From Domibacillus sp. (lineage in GTDB: Bacteria; Bacillota; Bacilli; Bacillales; Domibacillaceae), in contig JAPSKG010000027.1 of the NCBI GenBank assembly GCA_031177795.1, forward strand, positions 1 to 14,746: a stretch of 14,746 nt of DNA. The letters run 5' to 3'. The translations under genes were made by a program, and so were the position numbers. Below, piece by piece: positions 1 through 6,877 of the stretch. Within the stretch, counting starts at the first letter, position 1; each line of letters starts with the position of its first letter. A model generated the notes under the pieces. The model searched no databases, was not told where the DNA came from, and was given only the letters and a program-made list of their open reading frames with translations.

Positions 1-102
1 CTCCTTTCAATCTAGGAAAAAGAATTGGATCAAATTTTAAATCCGTATGAAATGACCAAGCCGGGCATTGCGGGCAGTGGTTTAGTGACCCATACCTCTT
101 AA
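1..102 (+). CDS. aspA: 3' end of aspartase (aspartate ammonia-lyase), partial and with an in-frame stop
   Basis: Reading frame 1 gives a tail that resembles the C-terminus of bacterial aspartases/fumarases (ELDQIL followed by NPYEMTKPGIAG) and ends with TAA at 100-102. Aspartase deaminates aspartate to fumarate. In B. subtilis the aspartase gene (ansB) precedes mleN-mleA, and the same order is seen here, which supports the call. The frame carries a TAG at 13-15, just before the recognisable tail, with LLSI upstream of it. Either the gene is interrupted, the protein really ends there, or the first bases of the window are unreliable. The body of the gene lies outside the window, so activity cannot be judged. 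Identification rests on about 29 residues plus synteny. Confidence 0.5.
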
Positions 103-172
103 AAGAGGACAAGCATCAAGCACTAAAATCCATTTAAAAATGAAGTTTCTGTTAAAACAGAGGAGGATTCCT

Positions 173-1597
173 ATGAAAAAAGCAAGACTGCCGTTTATGT
201 GGGAAATTATCTTGACACTCGGGTTGTTTTTAGCCATTGTTTTTTCATTCACTGCTGTGTTTGACTTGCCGATCCAATTAGCGTTGTTTATTTCCTGGTT
301 TTTAGTGATGCTGCTTGGCGTCCGACTAGGACACCAATACCAAGAAATGCAAGGTGCCATCACAAAAGGAATATCCAACGGGCTTGAAGCCATCTTGATT
401 TTAATTGCCGTCGGCGCTTTGATCGGTACATGGATAGCCGGGGGAGTAGTTCCTTCTCTAATTTATTATGGACTTGAATTAATTCATCCAAGCATTTTTT
501 TACTGGCCACTCTTCTTATTTGTTCCATCACATCTTTGGCAACCGGTACGTCATGGGGAACCGTGGGAACAGCAGGCATTGCCATGATGGCGATTGGCGA
601 AGGACTTGGCATGCCGCTGCCGCTTGTAGCCGGCGCTGTGCTTTCCGGAGCTTATTTTGGAGACAAGTTATCTCCATTATCAGATAGCACTATTTTAGCA
701 GCTTCTATGTCGAAGGTAGATGTAATTGCCCATGTACGCGCTATGCTTTACCTGGATATACCTGCTTATTTGATTACAGCTGTTCTTTTTACAGGAGCCG
801 GCTTTCTTTATGGCGGAAAAAACACCGATCTAGAGAAAGTCGAATTTTTAAAAGCGGCGCTTCTTGAAGAATTTGATATCCGTGTATGGATGCTAGTGCC
901 CGCTGTTTTTGTTATTTTGATGCTTGCGTTTAAAAAGCCGTCTTTGCCTACTATTGCCATGGGTTCTTTACTGGGTGCCATATGGGCCTTTGCTTTCCAG
1001 GGGATGAACTTTTTTGATGCTATTGGAACAGCGTATAACGGCTTTACGATTAACACAGGGATTGAGTTTACAGATACTCTTTTAAATAGAGGCGGGATAG
1101 AGGGAATGCTTAGCTCAGTCGCTGTCATCATTTTAGGATTGGGATTTGGCGGCTTGCTTGAGCATTTAGGCATCTTAAAAGTAATCGTCGCTTCTTTTGA
1201 ACGCTATCTAACGTCTGCCGGAAATGTTACGCTGTCTACCATTGCAGTCGCTTTTTTGGCCAATGTGTTTGGCTGTGCCATGTATGTCTCACTTATTTTA
1301 ACGCCAAAAATCATGGAAGAAAGCTATGACAACTTGCACATTGACCGAAGAGTACTTGCCCGAAATTCGGAAGTAGGGGGGACCATGACTTCCGGAATGG
1401 TTCCATGGTCCGACAACGGAATTTTCATGGCTGGCATTCTTGGAATCTCTACCCTTTCTTATGTACCGTTTATGTGGCTAAGCTTCGTGTCCATTGCGCT
1501 TTCCATTATTTACGGATACACAGGCAAATATATTTGGTATGTTCAAAAACCAGAAACTTCTTTATCAGCCAGCAAACAGTCAGCTGCCGCACGCTGA
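173..1597 (+). CDS. mleN: NhaC-family antiporter, likely malate-Na+/lactate-H+ antiporter MleN
   Basis: A 474-residue polytopic membrane protein of the NhaC family, close to the usual MleN length (about 470). Hydrophobic segments run through the whole chain (for example around residues 11-30, 33-52, 74-98, 107-124, 240-253, 312-329, 354-378 and 430-450). Family signatures are GTSWGTVGTAG (125-135), GAYFGDKLSPLSDST (159-173) and GMVPWSDNGIF (408-418). In B. subtilis MleN exchanges external malate plus Na+ for lactate plus H+, and its gene is followed by mleA, as here. A purely Na+/H+ antiporting NhaC remains possible; the neighbour decides for MleN. I chose ATG 173 because AGGAGG at 161-166 sits 6 bases ahead; the in-frame ATG at 140 has no ribosome binding site. 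The gap of 70 bases to the aspartase tail, without a terminator, suggests co-transcription with aspartase. Confidence 0.85.
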   Translation: MKKARLPFMWEIILTLGLFLAIVFSFTAVFDLPIQLALFISWFLVMLLGVRLGHQYQEMQGAITKGISNGLEAILILIAVGALIGTWIAGGVVPSLIYYGLELIHPSIFLLATLLICSITSLATGTSWGTVGTAGIAMMAIGEGLGMPLPLVAGAVLSGAYFGDKLSPLSDSTILAASMSKVDVIAHVRAMLYLDIPAYLITAVLFTGAGFLYGGKNTDLEKVEFLKAALLEEFDIRVWMLVPAVFVILMLAFKKPSLPTIAMGSLLGAIWAFAFQGMNFFDAIGTAYNGFTINTGIEFTDTLLNRGGIEGMLSSVAVIILGLGFGGLLEHLGILKVIVASFERYLTSAGNVTLSTIAVAFLANVFGCAMYVSLILTPKIMEESYDNLHIDRRVLARNSEVGGTMTSGMVPWSDNGIFMAGILGISTLSYVPFMWLSFVSIALSIIYGYTGKYIWYVQKPETSLSASKQSAAAR

Positions 1598-1695
1598 TAG
1601 AGAAGCCAGGTGAAAATTCAGCTAAACAAAATGGAAAATTAAAAACAAAAAAGCGTTTGCTTTGTTCTCTGTTATAAAAATTTTAATTAAAAGAG

Positions 1696-1727
1696 AAAGA
1701 GTGAAAAACGTTTTTCACTCTTTTTTT
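1696..1727 (+). terminator. Strong hairpin terminator or attenuator between mleN and mleA
   Basis: Positions 1696-1723 form a perfect 28-base palindrome (left arm AAAGAGTGAAAAAC, right arm its complement) and the arm runs into seven Ts at 1721-1727. It looks like a Rho-independent terminator of mleN. Only about 15 bases separate its end from the mleA ribosome binding site, so mleA would have to be transcribed by read-through, or the element is an attenuator. A weaker alternative pairing of TTCTCT (1665-1670) with AGAGAA (1692-1697) would touch the base of the stem. Confidence 0.8.
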
Positions 1728-1754
1728 GCGTTTAGATACTCGGAGGGAATCAAC

Positions 1755-3074
1755 ATGAATCAAAAACACATTATCCGAACATTAAAAATTGAAACACCGT
1801 CTCTTCCAGGAAATTTAGGAAAAGTGGCAACTGCGATTGGGCGCGGTGGCGGGGACATTGGTGAAGTTGAAACCATTAAAGTAGGCCCTAATTACACGAT
1901 TCGCAATATTACGGTTCAAGTGGAAAATGAACAACAGCTAGAGAAGCTAATAGAAATTGTGGAAAGCTTGCAAGATGGCATTTGCTTGCATGCGGTATCA
2001 GATGATGTGCTTTACGCCCACGAAGGCGGAAAAATCCAGATGAAAAGCAAAATGACCATCAAGTCGCTGGCTGATTTAAGACGGGTTTATACGCCGGGTG
2101 TAGCAGATGTATGCCAGATCATTAAAGAAAATCCAGAAAAAGCCAGCCTCTACACCAGCATTGGAAACACGGTAGCCGTTATAACAGACGGCACAGCCAT
2201 TCTAGGACTCGGAAATATTGGCCCGGTAGCCGGAATGCCAGTTATGGAAGGAAAAGCGGCTCTTTTTGATCAATTAGCCGGTATTAGCGGCTTGCCCATT
2301 TTATTGAACACCAGCGATCCTGATGAAATTGTACAAACAGTAAAAAACATTTCACCGGGGTTTGGCGGCATTTTGTTGGAAGACATCGGCTCACCGCATT
2401 GTTTTGAAATTGAAAAACGCCTTAAAGAAGAACTTACTATTCCGGTGATGCATGATGACCAGCATGGAACAGCAGTAGTGACTCTTGCAGCCATTCTTTC
2501 TGCTTGCAAAAAAGCGGGCATTTCCTTGAAAAAAGCTTCAATTGGGCAAATCGGGCTTGGAGCGGCAGGGCTCGCCATTTGCCAAATGCTTATGGCTTAT
2601 GGCGTAAAAAAGGTTGTAGGCGCGGATAAATCAGAACAAGCAAAAAACCGCTTGAAAAGCTATGGTGGCCATGTAGAAGATTCGCTTGAAAAGCTGATGC
2701 AGCAAGCGGATATCGTGATTGCCACAACAGGTGTTCCAGGCCTTATCCAAGAAAAGTGGGTAAAACCAGGGCAAGTTATTTTAGCGTTGTCCAATCCAAA
2801 GCCGGAAATCGAGCCGGAAGCAGCTCTAAAAGCAGGAGCGGCTTATGCAGCAGACGGGCGATCTGTTAACAACGTACTTGGCTTTCCTGGTATTTTCCGT
2901 GGCGCGTTTGATGCAAATGCTTCGTCAATTACCCACTCGATGTTGTTGGCAGCAGCAGAAGCCATTGAAGCTTGTACACCGCCAGGAGACCTGGTGCCTC
3001 ACCCGCTCGACCAAAAGGTACACGAGAAAGTTGCTGAAGCAGTTGCAAAAGCGGCTTTCCCCACTTTCGTGTAA
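1755..3074 (+). CDS. mleA: ACT-domain NAD-malic enzyme, likely MleA (malolactic/malic enzyme)
   Basis: A 439-residue protein, the length I recall for B. subtilis MleA (YqkJ). Residues 5-80 form an ACT domain (RTLKIETPSLPGNLGKVATA), a feature of this subgroup of malic enzymes. The catalytic part follows: YTPGVA with the catalytic Tyr at 112, the Lys in MEGKAALFD (167), the metal ligands in LLEDIGSP (Glu209, Asp210) and DDQHGTA (Asp234/235), the NAD-binding glycine motif GLGAAG (267-272), and the C-terminal NNVLGFPGIFRGA (372-384). All key residues are present. The family decarboxylates malate to pyruvate or lactate in the cytosol, using malate imported by MleN. ATG 1755 is chosen because GGAGGG (1742-1747) precedes it by 7 bases; the longer open frame upstream runs through the terminator hairpin and is not coding. 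Confidence 0.88.
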   Translation: MNQKHIIRTLKIETPSLPGNLGKVATAIGRGGGDIGEVETIKVGPNYTIRNITVQVENEQQLEKLIEIVESLQDGICLHAVSDDVLYAHEGGKIQMKSKMTIKSLADLRRVYTPGVADVCQIIKENPEKASLYTSIGNTVAVITDGTAILGLGNIGPVAGMPVMEGKAALFDQLAGISGLPILLNTSDPDEIVQTVKNISPGFGGILLEDIGSPHCFEIEKRLKEELTIPVMHDDQHGTAVVTLAAILSACKKAGISLKKASIGQIGLGAAGLAICQMLMAYGVKKVVGADKSEQAKNRLKSYGGHVEDSLEKLMQQADIVIATTGVPGLIQEKWVKPGQVILALSNPKPEIEPEAALKAGAAYAADGRSVNNVLGFPGIFRGAFDANASSITHSMLLAAAEAIEACTPPGDLVPHPLDQKVHEKVAEAVAKAAFPTFV

Positions 3075-3120
3075 AAACATTCGTTATTTAGTCGACCATT
3101 CAATTATCTGAAAACACAGT

Positions 3121-3152
3121 AAGGCCATCTTTTTAAAAAGGTGGCCTTTTTT
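3121..3152 (+). terminator. Terminator of mleA
   Basis: AAGGCCATCTTTTT pairs with AAAAAGGTGGCCTT (one G-U pair), followed by a T run (3147-3152). It lies 46 bases after the mleA stop and closes the aspartase-mleN-mleA unit. Confidence 0.85.
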
Positions 3153-3237
3153 AACGATCTGGCTTTGTTCAGTGAAAAGGAAAACAGATGCTGGCCAAAC
3201 GAAAAAAGTATACAAATACTATGGAAGAAACGAGCTT

Positions 3238-3248
3238 TTTGGTATGAT
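3238..3248 (+). promoter_or_regulatory. Extended -10 promoter candidate for the RsbR-like gene
   Basis: TGGTATGAT (3240-3248) matches an extended -10 element (TGn plus TATGAT, five of six). No good -35 is visible at the usual distance, as is tolerated for extended -10 promoters. It is about 90 bases ahead of the ATG at 3338 and after the mleA terminator, so the downstream gene would be its own transcription unit. Confidence 0.4.
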
Positions 3249-3337
3249 AAACAAGGAACACAAATCGTGCAAATAAAACAAATTTACCAACAATTAAACA
3301 TTAAGCAAACAAATAGATAAACCCCTGGAGGAAAACG

Positions 3338-4186
3338 ATGGACAAAGAGCTACAGTTTCTTGGAGAAAAATTATTAGAGAAAAAATATGAAATCGCTCAA
3401 AAAGTACATGAAAAAAGGCCAATTCAAAAAGATATGCAGCCCATGTCTTCCGAAGTGTTAAACCAAGTGCTGGAACTGAGAGCCGGGTTTATTGGCATGT
3501 TCGGAAACCTGTTGATTGAACAGCCAGATCAAGCAACAGCAGAGGCGTTGTTTTCCAAATGGGGAAAAGAAACCGGAGAAAAAGCTTATTTGCTGGGTGT
3601 TTCTTTAGATGAATCCCTTAAACGCACGATGTACTATCGGCGGTATATTTGGGAAGTTTTAGAAGAAGAAATGAAAAAGCATGAAATGGCTTTGGAAACC
3701 GCTTTAACAGTAAACAAGCTGATTAACCCTCTTCTTGATCATGCTTCTTATGCTTTTGGGTTAACTTACGTGCGCTTCCATGAAAATACGCTGGCAAAAG
3801 CAAAAACCGCTTTTTTAGAATTGTCCATTCCAGTTGTACCCATTACAAAAGGGATAGCTATTTTACCTTTAATCGGGGCGATTGATACAGAAAGAGCGCG
3901 CTTAATGATGGAAGAAGTGCTGCAAAAAGCTTCAAAATTGCAGTTGACCCACCTCCTTTTTGACTTATCTGGCGTTGAAATTGTCGACACGATGGTAGCA
4001 GATCAAATTTTTAAAATAGAAAGTGCTTTAAGCTTGTTAGGGGTCAAAGCCATCTTTATTGGTATCAGACCGGAAGTTGCACAAACTATGGTGACACTGG
4101 GTGTTAACATAGAATCCTTAACCGTAAAATCAAATTTGGAGCAAGCGTTAAAAGAGCTTCAACATTCTATCAAGTTATTTTCATAA
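3338..4186 (+). CDS. RsbR-family stressosome protein (N-terminal globin-like sensor plus STAS domain)
   Basis: A 282-residue soluble protein. Residues 1-150 are helical and match the non-haem globin-like N-terminus of RsbR paralogues; residues 163-278 are a STAS domain (FDLSGVEIVDTMVADQI at 208-224). The two threonines phosphorylated by RsbT in B. subtilis RsbRA (T171 and T205) have equivalents here: Thr184 in AIDTERA and Thr218 in VDTMVA, with the same spacing of 34 residues. RsbR proteins co-assemble with RsbS and RsbT into the stressosome that switches on sigmaB under environmental stress. Here the gene stands alone with its own terminator and without rsbS/T nearby, as is usual for the paralogues RsbRB, RC and RD; I cannot say which one. 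Start: GGAGG (3327-3331) lies 6 bases before ATG. Confidence 0.85.
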   Translation: MDKELQFLGEKLLEKKYEIAQKVHEKRPIQKDMQPMSSEVLNQVLELRAGFIGMFGNLLIEQPDQATAEALFSKWGKETGEKAYLLGVSLDESLKRTMYYRRYIWEVLEEEMKKHEMALETALTVNKLINPLLDHASYAFGLTYVRFHENTLAKAKTAFLELSIPVVPITKGIAILPLIGAIDTERARLMMEEVLQKASKLQLTHLLFDLSGVEIVDTMVADQIFKIESALSLLGVKAIFIGIRPEVAQTMVTLGVNIESLTVKSNLEQALKELQHSIKLFS

Positions 4187-4290
4187 GTTTTCAAATCCCG
4201 ATTGATCTTGTGTTTGAATGGCTTATTGTATAAATAAGAAAATCTTGATTTGCGTTTGTTTTATTGCTGATTTTTAAGCTAACAACTATA

Positions 4291-4331
4291 AAAAAATCGT
4301 TAAACCTATAAAAAAGGTTTAACGATTTTTT
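4291..4331. terminator. Bidirectional terminator after the RsbR-like gene
   Basis: AAAAAATCGTTAAACCT (4291-4307) pairs perfectly over 17 bases with 4315-4331, with a 7-base loop. The arms end in T runs on both strands, so it can serve the RsbR-like gene (plus strand) and the small gene at 4410-4604 (minus strand), which converge here. Confidence 0.85.
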
Positions 4332-4372
4332 GTTTTATGAAAAAATGTGGAATTTTAGATTGTAAGTAAATG

Positions 4373-4393
4373 GCATCCGCGATTTCCGGATGC
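4373..4393. repeat. Short inverted repeat downstream of the minus-strand small gene
   Basis: GCATCCG (4373-4379) and CGGATGC (4387-4393) pair around a 7-base loop. There is no T run on either strand, so it is not a canonical terminator. It sits 17 bases after the stop of the 64-residue gene and may only stabilise the transcript end. Confidence 0.35.
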
Positions 4394-4409
4394 GGAAACG
4401 GTGAATGTT

Positions 4410-4604
4410 TCACTTAAAGAAAGAAAATAGCTGTGAAAAAGACAGTTTTTTCTTATCAATGATTTTTAGTTCATCTAATACCAGTTTATCTTCATGGTCT
4501 GCTATCCACTTTTTTAACTCCTGTTTATCCTGGCAGTAAGTTAAGTAAATTTGGCCACTTTTCCCCACAGCGTTAATTGTGTATCTACAAGAGTGATTCC
4601 TCAT
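4410..4604 (-). CDS. Small hypothetical protein (64 aa)
   Basis: A 64-residue, soluble, charged protein beginning MRNHSCRYTINAV; I do not recognise the family. The N-terminal half alternates polar and hydrophobic residues (RYTINAVGKSGQIYLTYC), suggesting beta strands. The middle (QELKKWIADHEDKLVLDELK) looks helical, and the C-terminus is basic and aromatic. Start: the ATG at 4604 is preceded on the minus strand by AAAGGCGG about 6 bases away. The open frame continues 12 codons further to an ATG at 4640, but no ribosome binding site lies there. It converges with the RsbR-like gene and can share its bidirectional terminator. No clear promoter was found. The protein-like pattern and the Shine-Dalgarno support a real gene. 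Confidence 0.6.
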   Translation of the reverse strand: MRNHSCRYTINAVGKSGQIYLTYCQDKQELKKWIADHEDKLVLDELKIIDKKKLSFSQLFSFFK

Positions 4605-4662
4605 AGTCGTCCGCCTTTTTAAATAGTATGTCTTAAACATGTAAGTTGATATAAAAAGCTTT

Positions 4663-4690
4663 TTGACATTTTAATAAACTGATGACTAAT
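4663..4690 (+). promoter_or_regulatory. SigmaA-like promoter candidate with no annotated gene behind it
   Basis: A perfect TTGACA (4663-4668) is followed after 16 bases by ACTAAT (4685-4690, four of six to TATAAT). It points rightwards, away from the minus-strand small gene, into a region with no convincing gene that ends in a hairpin with a T run at 5027-5054. Confidence 0.4.
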
Positions 4691-5026
4691 GTTTTTAAAA
4701 CGGAAGAGCTTTTAGATTTCAGTCAATTGACAGAATGAAAAGTGTGTAATTGGAATTTATGAAACTTATCATAATGGTTTACCCAAGTTTTTGTCAATAT
4801 GAATTTAGAAGAAAACAAGAAAAAGAAACTCGTCTTTTTAAAGATTTTTTTAAACAAATCATTAAAGCATCTACATGAGGCCGTTTCTTTAAACGGGAAT
4901 ACCGGCAAAAAAACGCTAACAGTGTTGTTTAGTGGAATTAAGCCTGAAGCGGCGTAGACGATGGCCGCACTAAACAGTGAAGCGTGAGGGTTAACGAAAA
5001 TGATTTTTTAAATAAAACGGTTTTTA
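4691..5026 (+). other. Non-coding stretch with nested inverted repeat, possible small RNA or short peptide
   Basis: No convincing gene is seen. The notable structure is a nested inverted repeat. GTTTAGTG (4927-4934) pairs with CACTAAAC (4968-4975), and inside it GCGGC (4949-4953) pairs with GCCGC (4964-4968), the two sharing one base. Two short plus-strand open frames exist: 4774-4878 (34 residues) and 4799-4957 (52 residues, beginning MNLEENKKKK), both without a ribosome binding site. A promoter-like TTGACA lies upstream and a terminator hairpin downstream, so a transcript of about 350 bases is possible. It could also be plain intergenic DNA. Confidence 0.3.
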
Positions 5027-5054
5027 AAAAGAAGCAGCCATTGCTGCTTCTTTT
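5027..5054. terminator. Terminator of the potassium channel gene (bidirectional)
   Basis: AAAAGAAGCAGC (5027-5038) pairs perfectly with GCTGCTTCTTTT (5043-5054) around CATT. T runs lie on both sides, so it can end the minus-strand channel transcript, whose stop is 72 bases away, and any plus-strand transcript entering from 4690. A second, smaller hairpin (CTGGTTT/AAACCAG, 5087-5101) lies between it and the gene. Confidence 0.75.
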
Positions 5055-5125
5055 ACATGCTTAAGTGCTTTCTGAAAATGAGCAAGCTGGTTTTAAACCA
5101 GTTTAAGCAGCCTGTTATAATCTTT

Positions 5126-6193
5126 TTAACTATCCGCTTTCGTTCCATTCGCTGCCTTTAATTTTTCAAGCGTTTCCTTGTCACAAATAACAAAAAGCTT
5201 TGCATTCTCTGGGATAGGTTCATTTAATTTTTGGTTAATGTAAAGATCTCCATGGTCTGCCACCAGCGTTGCTCCTTTATCCAGAAGATCAACAAAAGCT
5301 TCTTTGTATGTTTTCCATTGTTTTTGTTTTGGGATTTCATACATACTTTCTCCATATTGGGTGCTCATTAGTTCTGAGTACATATAAGTGACGCCATGGG
5401 AAAACAAAGAGCGTACGGCTGCATGAGAAATCATTTCCTGTGTTGGTATAAATTCATCTACTTTTACATGTTGAAACAAACGAATATGATTTTGATTAAT
5501 AACTTCTGCTGTAACATGAATAGGCGTTTTTAATTTTTCTTCAATAGATGTGATCGCTGTGGCAACTAGAAGCGTTTTTCCATCAATAAGCAAGGGATCT
5601 TGAACTGCATAATTGGCCTGGATGATTTCTTCCGCAAAAATAATCACACCTTTTGCTTTTGGTAAATTTGCTTGAAACAGTGTTTCTTCACTGGCTGCAT
5701 CTCCTCGGATGTAAAATAAATGCTCTTCCATCATTGGAGACTTTTCCAAATTGTCAATTAACACAATATCCATATTTTGATCTGATTTTAAAATTTCTTT
5801 AATAGCGGCTTTTGCTTTTTCACTCCAGCCAACTAAAATAATGTGATTTTCACCTGTATATTTCATTTTCCCACCAACTTTATATTTTTCCAGCAGGTAA
5901 ACGGATTGAAGAATGTTTCCAATAAACACACTAACCAAACCAATCCCGGTAATGTAAAGAAAAATAGTGTAAATCTTTCCTAAGTCCGTAACCGGCGCAT
6001 AATCCCCAAAGCCTACAGTAGCAAGAGCGGTAAGAACCCAGTAAACAGCCGTTAAATACGTTTCAAATGTTTCTGGCTCTATTAACAATGCAATGTACGA
6101 GGCTGCTAAAATATAGAGAATAAAAAAAGGCAAAAAAATTCTGCTTCTCAGCTTGATCAAGTAATAAACCATTTTTTTAAATGAATTCTCCAT
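5126..6193 (-). CDS. yugO: Two-TM potassium channel with RCK (TrkA-N) domain, YugO-like
   Basis: A 355-residue protein. TM1 is about residues 19-38. The pore loop carries the K+ selectivity filter TVGFGDY (59-65), and TM2 is about 74-96. A cytosolic RCK domain starts near 115 (HIILVGWSEKAKAAI, with ILIDNLE-type strand following), then a second regulatory lobe reaches the C-terminus. This is the architecture of B. subtilis YugO, the channel involved in potassium release and electrical signalling in biofilms. In B. subtilis yugO follows mstX; no mstX-like frame lies upstream here. Start: the open frame begins at a GTG (6199), but TAGGA on the minus strand lies about 9 bases before the ATG at 6193 and only about 3 before the GTG, so ATG is preferred. 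The gene stands alone, between its own promoter candidate and a terminator. Family assignment is firm; orthology to YugO is likely. Confidence 0.85.
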   Translation of the reverse strand: MENSFKKMVYYLIKLRSRIFLPFFILYILAASYIALLIEPETFETYLTAVYWVLTALATVGFGDYAPVTDLGKIYTIFLYITGIGLVSVFIGNILQSVYLLEKYKVGGKMKYTGENHIILVGWSEKAKAAIKEILKSDQNMDIVLIDNLEKSPMMEEHLFYIRGDAASEETLFQANLPKAKGVIIFAEEIIQANYAVQDPLLIDGKTLLVATAITSIEEKLKTPIHVTAEVINQNHIRLFQHVKVDEFIPTQEMISHAAVRSLFSHGVTYMYSELMSTQYGESMYEIPKQKQWKTYKEAFVDLLDKGATLVADHGDLYINQKLNEPIPENAKLFVICDKETLEKLKAANGTKADS

Positions 6194-6235
6194 TTGCACT
6201 CATCCTAGCTTTAAGGTCATCAATTGTTTTTTATC

Positions 6236-6262
6236 TTTCCCTAATCTAGCTGCTGCTAAAAC
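6236..6262 (-). promoter_or_regulatory. SigmaB-like promoter candidate for yugO
   Basis: On the minus strand GTTTTA (6262-6257) is followed after 15 bases by GGGAAA (6241-6236), fitting the sigmaB consensus GTTTnn-N12-15-GGGWAW. It would give a leader of about 35 bases. The motif is low in information, so it may be chance. Confidence 0.35.
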
Positions 6263-6583
6263 GCACCTTAAGAAAGAGAACAGCCAGAACAACAAATTTT
6301 ACGGACATTTGGCTTTTTTTTTTCGATTTTTGCATGGAGGGGTATGAAAAGAGCGAATATGCCCTTTTTAAGCACCCAAACAAAAAAGCGTTTTCCGGAT
6401 TTATCCAAAGAACCTTCAATAAAACGATTAATTATAAGAGAAAATGTTTATACTGCAATTATCCCCAAATGTATGGAGACTGCTCATTCAATGAATTTTT
6501 CAAGAATTGTTTAGTTTTTTATGCCAGGAAAGCAGCCGTTTTTTTAATGAAGACCCATCCTTATTTAAAAGGAGAGATAGCTT
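6263..6583 (+). other. Intergenic region and leader before the TnrA-like gene
   Basis: Contains AGCCA (6282-6286) and TGGCT (6310-6314) followed by ten Ts, a weak plus-strand terminator-like element with a large loop. Two open frames overlap at ATG 6334 (86 residues, running past the tnrA start) and ATG 6344 (56 residues, with GGAGGGG but only 1-3 bases of spacing). Neither has proper initiation signals or a recognisable sequence, so I do not call them. Confidence 0.4.
6427..6454 (+). promoter_or_regulatory. Weak promoter candidate for the TnrA-like gene
   Basis: TATACT (6449-6454) is a five-of-six -10 element; the best -35 at 16 bases is only ATTAAT (6427-6432). It would give a leader of about 120 bases. 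No TnrA box (TGTNA-N7-TNACA) was found near it. Confidence 0.3.
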
Positions 6584-6838
6584 ATGTTTATTAAACATGA
6601 ATCCTATAAAGAAATAAAAGCCATCAGTATCGGCGTGGTAAGTGAATTAACGGGCTTGTCGCACCGAAAAATCCGTTATTATGAACAGCGGCATTTAATA
6701 TCCCCGCAAAAATTAAATTCGAATGTCCGGAAATATTCTTTTTCAGATATCGAAAAACTTGTGGATATTTCAAGTAAAATCAAAGAAGGTTATTTAACAA
6801 GTGAAATTAGAAGAGAACTAGAACGGGAATTAAAATAA
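6584..6838 (+). CDS. tnrA: Short MerR-family regulator, TnrA-like, lacking the C-terminal sensing tail
   Basis: An 84-residue winged-helix protein of the MerR class. Residues 12-75 (AISIGVVSELTGLSHRKIRYY, then RKYSFSDIEKLVDI) read very close to B. subtilis TnrA, the nitrogen-limitation regulator, and less close to GlnR. TnrA of B. subtilis is about 110 residues; its last part binds feedback-inhibited glutamine synthetase, which removes TnrA from DNA. Here the protein stops at RRELERELK, so that tail is missing. The bases after the stop do not continue a TnrA-like sequence in any frame I tried, so a simple frameshift is not apparent. Start: ATG 6584 with AAAAGGAG (6567-6574) 9 bases ahead. A strong hairpin follows. 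It could be a tail-less TnrA or a TnrA-like paralogue of different function. Confidence 0.75.
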   Translation: MFIKHESYKEIKAISIGVVSELTGLSHRKIRYYEQRHLISPQKLNSNVRKYSFSDIEKLVDISSKIKEGYLTSEIRRELERELK

Positions 6839-6877
6839 AATTGAGTTTTCCCGCGTTTTATTATTCTTTATTGGCAG

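Noticed and set aside
4723..4908. Minus-strand open frame of 61 residues
   Set aside because: No ribosome binding site, low-complexity Phe/Lys-rich sequence, and it opposes the promoter-to-terminator direction of the region.
6334..6594. Open frame of 86 residues ahead of tnrA, and an overlapping 56-residue frame from ATG 6344
   Set aside because: The first has no ribosome binding site and the second has GGAGGGG only 1-3 bases from its ATG. Neither reads like a known protein; both are probably leader sequence.
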